Notes under the pieces: model-generated
The model's input: only the letters and a program-made list of their open reading frames with translations
Told to the model about the DNA's origin: nothing
The model's database searches: none
Shown here: positions 44,401-55,685 of the stretch, one piece after another
How positions within the stretch are numbered: position 1 is the stretch's first letter
Layout: each line of letters starts with the position of its first letter
DNA from: Biomphalaria glabrata
Lineage: Eukaryota; Mollusca; Gastropoda; Planorbidae
Reading direction: 5' to 3'
Assembly (NCBI RefSeq): GCF_947242115.1
Contig: NC_074712.1
Span: forward strand, 16,514,666 to 16,578,665
DNA: 64,000 nt
Position numbers and translations under genes: made by a program

Positions 44401-47400
44401 ATTTATTTGACTGTGCCTCTATATTCAATGCATGAATACAAATAAAGAACTGTTCATTTAATTCTAAACAGTTTCTGTAATCACTTTATTCAAGTGAATG
44501 TTCCTTTGCTGGATTAAAAAATAATCCATAAAAGTTAAAAAAATATTGTGTGGTCACAAAGTAACACTAAATGTATTTAGTAAGTGGATTTTCACAAATG
44601 ATTTTACAAAATAATAGTAAAATGAGAAGAATTTAATTGAAATTCAAAATGCTTGGAAAGGTCAATTCTGTTTTAACATTTTCTTTAAACTTTTTGAGCT
44701 AATGAGGTTTTGTCAGTCAGCATCACATTTATGAGATAGTCAGTTCACATCTAGAAACAAAACTTGAGCAAAGAGAACGAGGATAAATTCTCAAACAACT
44801 CAATCAAATTAAAAAACATTTAATAGTTTAACAAATTAATTTAAAAGAAAAAGAGTATTTCTTAATGAGTTTTTTACCTTATAATTAGATTTAGTTGAAG
44901 CTGCTTCCAAACAATTTGCACTGCTTTCGTGTCTTAACTTTTTTTTTACATTGCTTTTTTTTTTTTTAGCTTATTGACATTTTTTTTGTTCCCAAACTTT
45001 GTCTTGTTTAAGTCTGTAACATGACATTAATCTGACTATTTGATCAATAATTTAAACTTACCGCACAATTAAAACATTCAGAGTGAAAGTTTTTCCCTAA
45101 AGCTTCAACCCATCTGTCCCCAGGCTCAATGGGGAAGTTACATCCTGAGCACATGGTCTGGAACATAGCAGCCCAGTCTGAAAGAAACCAATTGTTAAAA
45201 CATTAGTGCCACAAGTAAAACTTTTTAGTTGTTAAAAATAGCATCATGAAAAGTAAAAACAAACAAAACAATTAGGATAATAAAAGGATATTATTAATAT
45301 ATATTTCACAATGTTATCATTCTTTATGGGCTCAGTGTGGAAATCTGACTCCTACAGAGATGTTCCTCAATAACAAACATTTAATAATAGTGGAAGCAAA
45401 TACTTTTTGGCATCTTGTATGCAGATATAAAATTGAAAACTTTCAGTCCTTGAAAAATACCAGAACATTGTCTTCACTAAGAAACTATTATGAAAACAAA
45501 ACTATCAAAAGTTGTCCAAATGATGGAAACAAATCATATGGACAAATTTAGATTTCCAATGGAACCTACCAGCTTCGCAGTAGAACTTTCCATCCTCAAT
45601 GTGGAACTTGGTGCCACCTATGGGTTGTCTACATTGGGTACAAGTGAAGCACTCAGGGTGGTAACTCTTGTTCAAAGCAGTTAAACACTCCTGGGGAAAA
45701 AAGACATAATGCATACATAAATAACTTGATTTTCTTCAGATATAACAATTATTTTTTTAAGTTAAAAATCTAAAAAAAAAAAATTTTAAGAAAATAGTTT
45801 AATCAAAATATTAATTTAGCTAAAGTTAATATGCAGACAGTGCTATAATGTTGTCTATTAAGATGTAGATGCACTGCAGTCAGGGGCGGACTGGCTATGG
45901 CTGGTACCGGTACCCAAATAGGTCAGTAGGACCACAGTAATCATCTTCTTTTTTGAATTTATGTCTGTATTTTATAAGATAAGGGCGTCATGGATGTCAC
46001 TAAGGCACGTATTAAATTGTTACAGGTTTATTCATATTCCCTGTATACATGTGTACAGTTATCAATACATTATCAAATCTAACATAATGATTTTGAGGAA
46101 AGGTAGACCTAGAATTGGATGTCCACCATATAATATTCAATTTATAAGCCAGATGAAATAGAAATACCCAGGCCATTTGGACACCCAGTCCGCCCCTGAC
46201 TGCAGTAGACACCCTAGTTTTGTAAATATAAAAATATTTTCTTTTTTTTATGACTAAGCCTGATAATAATTTGCAATACTAGCTCTAAAGCAAAGTAATT
46301 TTAATATGCCTATATGTATGTCCAAAAATAACTATGACTACCTGGTTATGTGGTATGTGCTTTATACTGTCACAAAGAGGAGTGGCTCACCCAATTGGCA
46401 TCAGAAAACACAGGCAGAGCTATGTACAAAGAAATGACCATGCCAAACAAACTGGACAGTATTAACTTCCTCCCCCGCAAAGAGCAATCTACAATCTTCC
46501 TTGCAATATCGCTTTCACTAATGGCCATCAAAGCATCAGAAAGGAGGAAATTTATCATATTCTCCGACTCCAAATCTGCATTGCAAGCTTAGGGACGGAT
46601 GAAGACTGACATTCCATTGGTACATAAGAGCCTAAAGCTTTTGGACCAAATAACGCTGACCGTAGGGATGTCACCTTCAACTGGATCCCCTCCCATGTGG
46701 GCATAGAGGGAAACGAAGCCGCAGACAGAGAAGCAAAGAGACTCCTAAATCATGCAGTGTCAGGAACCCAAATTCTCTGCTTGGACCTGAGACAAAGTAT
46801 TGCCTCTGCCACCTATCGAGAGTGGCAGGATCGGTGAGAGGCTGAGACCCACAACAAACTCAGACAGGTTGTGACAGATGTCAGGTGGCGGCCCACACCT
46901 AAGGGTCTGACAAGGCGTAGAAGCACGACCATGTCCAGACTTAGGATTGGCCACACCTACATTACGCACTCCTTTGTGCTGAAGAGAGAGGAGCCCCCAC
47001 TTTGTGAGTATTGTGACTCTTGTCTCACTGTGGAACATATCCTCATTGATTGCCCCAGATACTAGGATATTAGGGGAAAATTTTTTAGAGGGCACAACTT
47101 AAAAATACTGTTCGATAGTGTCAACCCTGGGAAGGTACTGGGCTTTGTCCGGGAGGTGGGGTTGTCTATGAAGATTTGATTTGTGAAATTATGAACATAT
47201 AATATTTAGAAAAGATTTTTACTAAATTATGAAATTTTTACTAATTTTACTATTTTAACTGTGAATAGACCTTGCTTTTAATGATTTAACTGTATGGAAT
47301 TTAGCTCTGGTGATATGAAGGGAGAGTAATCCTTGAAGGATTACAGGCTCGACATGGCCTAAATTATGCCGATGTGCCAAAAACTCAAACTCTTCCAACT

Positions 47401-50400
47401 AAGAACAGGACACACACCTCTGTTAAATTACCATCTTAAAATAAATCCCACATACCAACACTTATCATCTTCTTTTTTAGCACCCTGTACAGCAGTGCTG
47501 AAAAACTGAAGAGAACAGCACACTATTTTTCCTTGGCACAGTCTGCAAAAGAACTCACAGCTCAACAGCAAAAAGCTGGCTATAAGAAGAAGAATAGTCT
47601 TGAAATGGACCAGAGCTAAAACATAACCCACCAACATTCCTTTGAAAAAGTTTGGGGCCAAGACATAATAATCATTGTATTCATCTGACATTCAAAACAT
47701 ATAAAGACATATACTTACACCAATGACAGCTTTGCCACACCTATCACAATGAGGGGCAAAATAGTTGGCATAATCTCTCTCACAGTACAGGAAGCCTCCT
47801 TCCTCCACAAAGCCAATATCCAGAAGTTTAATACCACACTGAGGGTTGGCACAGACAAAGTGATCAGGGCACCAACACTTGCCTAGGGCAGTAACAAATG
47901 GACCTCTGAATAAAGAAGAGTAGAAGTTGTTCAAGTATTTAAAAGCTCTGCTATGCTCTAAATACATTACAAATATTTAGTTTTATTTATAAACAAGTTT
48001 AGTAATTACAGTTGACTCTTGATACAAGTTTAGTAAGTACAGTTGACTCTTAATACATGTTTAGTAAGTACAGTTGACACTTGATAGTCCGACACTTTGT
48101 AATCCAACACAGTCAGTAATTTGATGCTGTGCTGACCTATATTCATGTAGTCAATGTACACTGTTTATTGTTTATTTTATATTCTTGACATATATGTTTA
48201 AATTCTTTGAGATACAGTTGACCTTTGGTAATGTTTTCAGAAATCCAGCACCCCCTTTGGTCCTGTAACCATCAGACTATCAAGAATCAACTGTAAAACT
48301 TTGAGTGTAACTTTAGCAGTTATTTTTGTATTAACTCCAGATAATGTGCAAACTCTATACATATATTAATATACATTGAGATACATAGAACCATAAGTTG
48401 CAACCTGATGCCCTCAGATTGACTCGAATTTGTTAAATGAAGAGATCCATGTCTATTGATTTATCTTATTGTCTGGTTACCTGATCGGCATGTTACATCC
48501 AGAGCACAATGGGATGCGACCAATAGAGGGCAGAGCAGCTGGGTTCATGGCGGCATCTCCTTTTTTACCTCTTGTAGCTCCCTGTCCAGTGGGCTTCGGG
48601 GCAGCCGTTGAACCAAAAGGCTTGGGAGTGGGGTTGCTTATCGGAGCTGGGGCTGGTGCCCAAGGCTTAGGAGCAGACGCCACTGGTGGTGGGGGTGGTG
48701 GCGGAGGTTGGTACACAGGAGTGGATGGAGTGAAAGTAGGAGTTGTCACAGGTTCTGAAAATCATGCATACAAATTTAAAGTCTTAATTTTTAATGTAGC
48801 ATAAATTAGAAACTTAAAAAAAAAAAAAAAAAAAGATAATTATAAAACACCCACACCAAAAGCCAGATAACACTACACTTACTGTAAGGGGGCACATAGC
48901 TCGATGTATTTCCAGCACTGGGATGACAAAAAAAAAAAAGAGATTAGAGACTCATCTACAATCCATATTTTGAAGCAATAAAAAAACAAAGATGAGAATC
49001 ACACTTTAGTCTCAGCCATCAATATTCTAGGGTTAATGTTTTTATGTATGCAGACAAACACTAACATGTCAACTACAACAACATTAATATTCAGCACTTA
49101 AATGTTGCATACTAAGAACTAGCCACAAATCAACTAAACATGTAACTTGTTCTACATCTACTACAACAAATCTTATTTTCAGGTTCAACAGAGTTGAAAT
49201 CTGGAGAAGTTCATGGTTTAAAATATGTAGGCCTACTAAATTCTAAAATGAAAAAGAGAAAAGATGAAAAACTTTCACAAACTCACAAGCACAAACATAA
49301 AGACAACAAGTATTAATGTGCACACATCAAACATGCTCCTGGACTAACCCCTAACAAAAAAATAAAATACTGACTAAAAGCTGAGTGATTGTGAGATAAT
49401 AAAAGAAAAGCCAGAAGTGAATTGAATTGTGCAATTTCATAACTTGGAAAGAACAAGCTGTATTTGCCTATTTGTCAAGGATAATAAATTGTTTTAATAG
49501 CAAAATGCAATATTTTCTACTCAAGGTGAGTGTTTCAGAAATTTTTTTTTTCTTAACTAATATTTTCACCTTTTAATAATGTCTTTCTGTACCACTTCCA
49601 GACCTTGAGATCTATAGGGACTAATGATGTAGAGATATTATGTTTCTATGGGTGTAATGTGGTAAGCCCAATGTCCAACCACCTAAACTTCTCTAATATA
49701 AGGTAGGTAACCTTTATATTAGGCAGCACTGAGGGGCGTCCCAAAAATGAAACAAACATCACTGGGATTCAAACTGAAGACCACTCAGTTTGGAAACCAA
49801 GTGTTTTACCACATGGAAACATGTCCTATTATAGTATTGTGCTTGGGTTAAGAAAAAATAAATACAATGTTCATCTCAACTTCAAATGCAATGATACCTT
49901 TGTCGTTATTAGTCTAAGCCCCACCTGTTTAACTGTTGTTCCAATTTTTTAAATGTGCGTGAGTGAGCAACTTTGGGCTCGTCATCTTTGGGCAAAAGCC
50001 CAGTTTCTTCCAAGACAAGTCGGTAGGTTTCTGAAGGGATATACCTTTTTCTACCAAGCTCATCGTACTCACTCTCATTGAGAGGAGGGGGAGGTGGCGG
50101 GAGATCCTCAATGAGACTGAAAGAGTTAGATGTAACACAAATTTGCATGCAGCAACATAAAAAACAACATGCGGTAGTAAAATATAAAAAAAAAAAAAGC
50201 CAAATCATACCACATCCTCAAACAATAATATTCAATCATAACAAAAACAATCTGTAGTCATGCATGAGCAAATTGCACTACCTAAATCAAAATGCTCCAT
50301 CCATACTGAAAGATGTTACATTTATTTCATGCCAACTCAACATTGAAAAGAAATTTGCTAAAGTATTGCATGCAAAAAAAAGTTGATAAATTAGGTAATT

Positions 50401-53400
50401 TTTCAAAATTATAAAACAAATCAGTGATGATGACCAATAAGATAAAATAGAATAGATGCAGAAAAAAATATTGAGTTTAAAAGTTATCGCAAACATTTTG
50501 TTCTTTAAATGAATAAGAAATCATTCATTGGAGTAAAGCAGAAAACACATTTTTGTAAGATAGGTCAATGTCAAGACATTAGTTCTTCGAAAAATGTCCT
50601 CATTTAAGTTTAATAAAAAGGCCTTGGGCAACTGTTTGAGAAAAACATTCATACGAAAAGTAAAAAGATTTTTAAAATAAAAAAATCCAAATTTTGTGAG
50701 CTTACCATCACAAAATAGATACAAGACACCGATAGCAAAGACAAACAGACACAAAAACTTTTTTGTTCCCCTGACAATTAAATCATTAAATATTAAATTC
50801 ATTCATTTATCCGATATACTGGTAAGTTGGAGAAATGAAAGTGGGTGGGGACAAGTGTTGTTTAATTGTAAATGTTGACTAAGAAGTTACAACATTACAA
50901 CTTCTTAACTGTTTGGTCATCATCAATGAACAAACAAACACAAAGTGAACATTTAAAAAAAATTCTACTGTTTAAAATTACTTCTATAGTAACAAAGAGA
51001 AATAAAATTTTTAAAAGTAAACCTATAAGTCTGAACAAACAAACATGGCAGACATGAATGTATACTATCTATCAAACTGAAATGTTAGTAGATCTGTTAC
51101 CCACCCAGAGGCTTCTTCTTTGTCAACCAGAAATTTACTCTGGCCTTCAAACTGTGTGGCAGCGTTTTCATTGGAGTAAAGTCCTATTGGGTTGTTGTAC
51201 CTCTGAGACACAATGGCCTTGACAGTGCCCGGTCGGCTGCCAGGCCCTATAGGAGTAGGGGAGGGACCCCGGGGAGGTTCTGGCTTGTTAGTAGCAGAAG
51301 TCGGGGCGACTCGTGGCTTTAGGGCTGTGTTCAACTCTGAAAATGTGAGAAGGGTTTGTGAAGGTGGCAAAGTCATGCTGGCTAAGGAAACACATTATTA
51401 ACTGTGCATGCTTCAATGAACTGTCAAATATTGAGAGCCCTTGATTTTACTATGTGTTGACATTACAAAATATAATCCATTAGTTTACGGTACAAGATAA
51501 ATTTAGATTCTTTTTAAAAATTATCAGACTCAGATCATCCTAATGAACTTTGATGTCAACCATTTGTCTTATACGATCAGCTGGCCAATCACTTTTACCT
51601 CTTCCTTCCTCCATCAGGTTAGCCAAATATTTGAAAGATTTAGACTGGTGCTGGGCTGGGTCTGGTGGCTCGTCTCTCTCCGCATATTTTTCTGCCGCAC
51701 TTTGGAAAGGTGGGGATTCTTTAGGCTCACTGTTTTTAGTGGTAGAGGTTAGCAACAGCAAATTAATAATAAAATGAATATCCAAAAAGGGGAAAACACA
51801 GTAAAAAGAGAAGTGGGAGCAAAAACACAGATGCAAGACAAAAGAATTTAAAATGATAATGAAAAGTATTTTTTTCTTTTACAACCTGTAAGACTATTAA
51901 GCTTAAAACTTTTTTGCCAAGGACGCTAGACTAATTTCTTAACATTATTGATTTTGTATTTCTGTCTTGTTTAGATTATTTTAACTTGATGCAGCAATCT
52001 CAAATTAATTTAATATTTTGAAGAAATGTTACACAGATATTTATTTATTCCTAAACCTTAACCTGTTAAAACTTTATGATAGAATTTAGCTACTATGTTG
52101 TACATTGTGACTATAACAAAATATTGTACTAACACAGAAATGCAGCTGGCCAAAGAAAAATTTGAAAAAGTACTCATTAACATAAACCGATTTTAAGGGG
52201 TTTTTTTTTTATTATTTAATACACTTTTTTTGTGTGTAAAAGTTGGCAGTGACTAGATTGTGAACTAAAGAAACAATAAAATCATTCAACAGGAAATCAC
52301 ACAAACTGTCTGCATGCAAAGAATTGAAGTGTATAATATCTGCAGAAAAAATATCCTACATTTTAACTTTGTTTTAAATTAAATAAGATACAAGATTTTT
52401 TAAAAAAAATTTTTGACAAAAAATGATTTTTTTTAGCTTTTGTTTATTTAATTTAAAAATATTTTATTTCAATTTCAGATCAGAAGTTAAATACAATTTA
52501 TTATGGATACTTTAAAAAAAAAAAAAAAGCTACAAAGCTTCTGATTTGTGTTTTTATTTGTTTAATTTACTTAGAGATAGATCAACCTTGATAAAGAGAC
52601 TGACTTACCTTGATAAAGACAAATTAGAAGTTTGCTGAGAGAGATTAGTTTCATAGCTGACACTTGACGTACCAAATGGTCGAGGGGCGGTGTTAAAATT
52701 CTGCCAATAACAACAAAAGTTAATGTGTAACATTGAATTTAAAAAAAAAAAAAGTTTTATAGAGATTTTAAATCACATTTTCTTATAAATAATGAAATCT
52801 TGTTTTAACTGTACTTTGACTGGTGACTGAAAACAGGCAAAATGTAAAAAAATCTTTTAAAAAAAAAAACAACAAAGCTTATCTTAAGGGAAGAAAAGAA
52901 CTCTGCACTAACAACTACATCTCTCAATAATGTAGAAGTTGTTTCCTTTATTCAACATCAAACAAAATATTAAATTACCAATAATTAATTGATTAATTTT
53001 GAAATTGATTCATGTTTTGTTACGTACAATAAATAATTGTTAAAAGTTTCTACTTGATCCGAGAATGGGTGTGGGAGAAATGTGAACAATTATCTAAGGA
53101 GGCAAAACCCTAAATATTTAACGGTATCTGTCAATACTGAAGGATTAATATCCCTTGTTGGTCAAACAAAATAATCAATTACCAGAAATGACTAATTAGT
53201 TAATTTTTTTTAATTGATTCATGTCTCATCTATGCCAATTAATAATTGTACAAAGTTTAAATGTCTGAGAATGTATGTGGGAGAAAAAGCAAACTTTTTA
53301 CCAGACAGACAGAAAGAGTGAGTTATAAACTTTTTAATAACTCCTATAAAATGAAATGCCTTAGAAAGCAGCTAGCTAAGTCATCAAGACAGCATAAGAA

Positions 53401-54519
53401 ATGATAATGAGAGGTTGTTGCAATAAACAAATTTATAACCCAACTATAAAAACATTCCTTGGTCACATGATAAGAATGACATAAATATTCAGGACACAAA
53501 TCCCAAAGGAAGACCAGGTAATGGTTGGAATGCCTTGGATTTTTATGGCCTAATTAAAGAGTCTTCAGACAGTAATCCTATGACAGGCATTTAAAGATTT
53601 ATTTTTTTATTAAACAAATAAAGCTAAATAGTCTTAAAACTTTTGTTTAGTTTATAATGCTTATCAAATTAATATCAATTTAGGCTCATCCAGCTACACA
53701 TGAGTATAAAGTAGAAAAAGTAAAGTTCCCCTTTCAGACCTTGTGATCTATAGGGCAGATGATGATGTAAAGGTCATGAGTATACAGCAAAAAAAACAAC
53801 AAAAAACTATCAATAACTGTGTTGTGTATTTACGTTTCATGCTAAATTTTTTGAACTGTTTTGTTATAGCCCCATTATCAACTGAATATAAACATCACAA
53901 TATTCTTTTTGTGACCAAGATCAAATACAATGGAATGGTAAAGAAAAAAATTGATTTATGATTAGAAATACAGTTAAAACCAGTTACTTTAGCTTGAATC
54001 CTTAAGTACTGAAACATATACAGTCTAATCCAGTTAGTTAAACCATCAGGTTAGTAAGACCAAAACAACACTGCCTAATTATTGTATGATTAATCCGATT
54101 CCATGGCATATGCAAAAATAATCTAACATTTAACTGAGTTTCCACTGACTAAACAAGTGCCAACAGTCAAAATGTATGAATGTTTAATAACTTAATAACT
54201 TAACAGAGAAAACAACCTTCTATTTTCTAAAAAAAATATGTTTAAAAAAAAGTTTTGTTTGTTATTCAAAGATCTCCTTCGTGTTGCTTTCTTTCCATTT
54301 TCAAGTTTGTTTTGATCCATGTTTGAAACGTATTACAATTGTTGGTGGACATAGAAGACAGAAACGTAAATAAAAGCAATGTATTTCAACTTGTACATTT
54401 GTATTCAAACAAAAGAATTTACCTGAGAAGGTGGGGGTGGTGGAGGGGCCTGTGGCTGTGGTGTCCAGGTGGAGGTGATCTGGGGTCCATTGAATCTATC
54501 ATAAGCAGGTGTGCCTCCC
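41380..54519 (-). CDS. Zasp: Zasp/LDB3-like PDZ-LIM family protein, 3' eleven coding exons (5' incomplete)
   Basis: Scaffold of muscle Z-discs and integrin adhesion sites that binds alpha-actinin and other cytoskeletal partners (family knowledge). Exons on the minus strand: 54423-54519, 52609-52700, 51599-51729, 51105-51336, 49925-50116, 48883-48917, 48481-48754, 47719-47905, 45570-45690, 45062-45177, 41380-41457. Phases join throughout, giving 517 codons plus TAG. Order of parts (numbered from the first visible codon): proline-rich 20-32; SKSFKYLANLM ~92-102; ZM-like RYNNPIGLYSNE 152-163; SETYRLVLEETG; two polyproline runs; LIM1 from 343, LIM2 from 404, LIM3 463-515 ending KPFCKKHAR. GPFVTALG, EADW and GDRWVEALG are close to insect Zasp52 and LDB3. 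The first visible exon needs two bases from an upstream exon. No PDZ domain is visible in the remaining 9.5 kb, so it lies beyond the window or this is the part shared with a shorter isoform. Confidence 0.9.
41844..41927. repeat. near-perfect 84-bp palindrome
   Basis: Two 41-bp arms around a 2-nt loop, with two mismatches. Left arm starts TAGTATTTGAATTGACTTTA, right arm ends AATTTCAAATACTA, centre GTTAATTAACTAATTAAC. In the last intron of the Zasp-like gene. Confidence 0.92.
43040..43560. other. GC-enriched island in an AT-rich intron, probable old repeat
   Basis: The base composition differs sharply from the surrounding intron (GGCTTCGGGAGACAGCCTTG, GGAGGAGGGGGGAGCTGCGG). No frame or terminal structure was recognised; it may be a retroelement remnant. 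Confidence 0.35.
45062..45177 (-). CDS. Zasp: Zasp-like exon, LIM3 first half
   Basis: 116 nt: DWAAMFQTMCSGCNFPIEPG, DRWVEALGKNFHSECFNCA. Donor gtaagt. Confidence 0.93.
45570..45690 (-). CDS. Zasp: Zasp-like exon, LIM2
   Basis: 121 nt: ECLTALNKSYHPECFTCTQC, RQPIGGTKFHIEDGKFYCEA. Donor gtaggt. Confidence 0.93.
45881..46198. mobile_element. hAT-like MITE, family CAGGGGCGGACTGG, with an embedded LINE tail
   Basis: 318 bp with inverted ends CAGGGGCGGACTGG / CCAGTCCGCCCCTG and perfect 8-bp duplication actgcagt (45873-45880 and 46199-46206). Inside, 45941-45985 matches the 3' UTR of the LINE family seen at 23130 and 32740. In the intron between the LIM1 and LIM2 exons. Confidence 0.85.
46340..47395 (+). 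mobile_element. RNase H-bearing LINE remnant (I/Jockey-like)
   Basis: Plus-strand frames encode ERRKFIIFSDSKSALQA (RNase H), then WIPSHVGIEGNEAADREAKR (RNase H end) and YCDSCLTVEHILIDCPRY (a Cys/His finger). The order is that of the C-terminal half of I-type LINEs. A stop after ALQA, at least one frameshift and a stop after the REWQDR segment separate the pieces, so it is dead. The 3' UTR has TGAAGGATTACAGGCTCGAC. 5'-truncated, in a Zasp intron. Confidence 0.75.
47719..47905 (-). CDS. Zasp: Zasp-like exon, rest of LIM1 and start of LIM2
   Basis: 187 nt: GPFVTALGKCWCPDHFVCAN, PQCGIKLLDIGFVEEGGFLY, CERDYANYFAPHCDRCG. Zinc ligands Cys/His are in LIM spacing, with Asp as the last LIM1 ligand. 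The C-X4-C loop CANPQC parallels insect Zasp52. Confidence 0.93.
48071..48293. mobile_element. pogo/Tigger-like MITE with reiterated left end
   Basis: Ends CAGTTGACACTTGATAGTCC / GACTATCAAGAATCAACTG flanked by TA on both sides. Just to the left, 48005-48070 holds two further copies of the left end (TACAGTTGACTCTTGATAC). Confidence 0.6.
48481..48754 (-). CDS. Zasp: Zasp-like exon, polyproline and start of LIM1
   Basis: 274 nt: PVTTPTFTPSTPVYQ followed by eight prolines, an Ala/Pro-rich part, a basic RGKKG, then LCSGCNMPIR, the first zinc finger of LIM1. Confidence 0.9.
48883..48917 (-). CDS. Zasp: Zasp-like microexon, 35 nt
   Basis: 35 nt: AGNTSSYVPPY with split codons at both ends (phases 2 and 1). 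Acceptor after a T-rich tract, donor gtaagt. Skipping it would break the reading frame, so it appears constitutive. Confidence 0.75.
49597..49830 (-). repeat. SINE family 1 copy, reverse orientation
   Basis: CCAGACCTTGAGATCTATAG at the 3' end and ACTGGGATTCAAACTGAAG with GGAAACCAAGTGTTTTACCA at the tRNA-like head. Decayed. In a Zasp intron. Confidence 0.55.
49925..50116 (-). CDS. Zasp: Zasp-like exon, linker
   Basis: 192 nt: LIEDLPPPPPPLNESEYDEL, GRKRYIPSETYRLVLEETGL, then SRTFKKLEQQLN. Donor gtgggg is weak. Confidence 0.85.
51105..51336 (-). CDS. Zasp: Zasp-like exon with ZM-like motif
   Basis: 232 nt: LNTALKPRVAPTSATNKPEP, a Pro/Gly stretch, then VSQRYNNPIGLYSNENAATQ and FEGQSKFLVDKEEAS. 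NNPxGxYS is the hallmark of the ZM region that contacts alpha-actinin. Donor GG/gtgggt was chosen by phase over the gtaaca four bases further. Confidence 0.88.
51599..51729 (-). CDS. Zasp: Zasp-like exon, linker
   Basis: 131 nt: EPKESPPFQSAAEKYAERDE and QHQSKSFKYLANLMEEGR. Donor G/gtaaaa, chosen by phase with the next exon. Confidence 0.82.
52609..52700 (-). CDS. Zasp: Zasp-like exon, linker
   Basis: 92 nt: NFNTAPRPFGTSSVSYETNL and a Ser/Gln-rich end. Donor gtaagt. Confidence 0.8.
52880..53330 (-). repeat. dispersed repeat family R, two partial copies
   Basis: TTCTACTTGATCCGAGAATG, CCCTTGTTGGTCAAACAAAA and CCAGACAGACAGAAAGAGTG are reverse complements of the blocks at 2035-2320 and 3690-4175. 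Confidence 0.55.
53718..53790 (-). repeat. SINE family 1 3' fragment
   Basis: AAAGTTCCCCTTTCAGACCT and AGGGCAGATGATGATGTAAA match the reverse complement of the SINE family 1 3' end. Confidence 0.5.
54423..54519 (-). CDS. Zasp: Zasp-like exon, proline-rich linker
   Basis: 97 nt: GGTPAYDRFNGPQITSTWTP, QPQAPPPPPSQ. Acceptor ctgcag, donor gtaaat. The first exon seen; it starts in mid-codon. Confidence 0.75.
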
Positions 54520-55000
54520 CTGCAGGGTTAGATAAGAGTTTGGGTGTTAGATAATTGATTAAATAAGCCAATATCTACACTTATTCTTTCCTAAACTTAA
54601 ATCTAATGAATGAATTAATTAATGATTATGTGAAAGCTAATCCATATCACTAATTAAGCTTTGGAAAAATTTGCAATATTTTTTAAAAAATAAAATAGAA
54701 TAAAAAAGATTTTTTAAATTAAATGTAACATTCTAATAAAATACTGGCATAAAAATATATATAAAAAAAAAAAGGACAAAGACAAAATGTCATCATGCTC
54801 CTTTAATAAAATATAAAATTTTTTGAAAACAAAGGTGAATGCAAAGCATTGGCATAACTGGCATTCTCTGACATGAAAATGTACATTCAGTGTCCAGAAA
54901 TTGTTTAAAACTACATGAACAATGTTTGATTTGTGATTTCTGATCACCTCTTGACAAGGGTCAATCTAGCTGGCATCATTGATTCATTGAACAGATTCCT

Positions 55001-55280
55001 TGAACAGATCTAGCTATTATCTGTATCTTAATCATTTTACCAATACCTATCAAGGTATTAGCTCCTAGCATGAACAGATCTAGCTATTATCTGTATCTTA
55101 ATCATTTTACCAATACCTATCGAGGTATTAGCTCCTAGCATGAACAGATCTAGCTATTATCTGTATCTTAATCATTTTACCAATACCTATCGAGGTATTA
55201 GCTCCTAGCATGAACAGATCTAGCTATTATCTGTATCTTAATCATTTTACCAATACCTATCGAGGTATTAGCTCCTAGCA
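55001..55280. repeat. tandem repeat, exactly 4 x 70 bp
   Basis: Units begin TGAACAGATCTAGCTATTAT and end TTAGCTCCTAGCA. Only the first differs (caagg for cgagg). Confidence 0.95.
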
Positions 55281-55685
55281 TGATCTATATGGTCTATTTG
55301 CATAGACATATGCTGATATCCCACAAATGACATAGATCTATTAAATAGTCTTTGGCCACGCAGCCCTAGCTATGGTCTCAATTAGTGCACAATTCTTTTC
55401 TTATTGCAATCTAGATCTAGATGTCTAACAAATGTTCATACATTGATTTCCTGTTGTGAGCTCAGAAGCGAGTAACTGAAGAAGGACACATTCATTTGTA
55501 TTTTAACCCTGCACTTGTTGTTTACTATGTTTTTCAAAAGTCATATAGAAAGTATGATTGCCAGCTGTAGTTTCTAACCCTTTAAAAGCTCTTTAAATCT
55601 ACATATATACATATATAGCAAAAACACAAAATGATTGATTAAAATCCTGAATCTTAATTGATTTTATTGTTTCTTCTAATGTCCT

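Noticed and set aside
48469-48804. 111-codon Gly/Ala-rich plus-strand frame
   Set aside because: Antisense shadow of the Pro/Ala-rich Zasp exon at 48481-48754.
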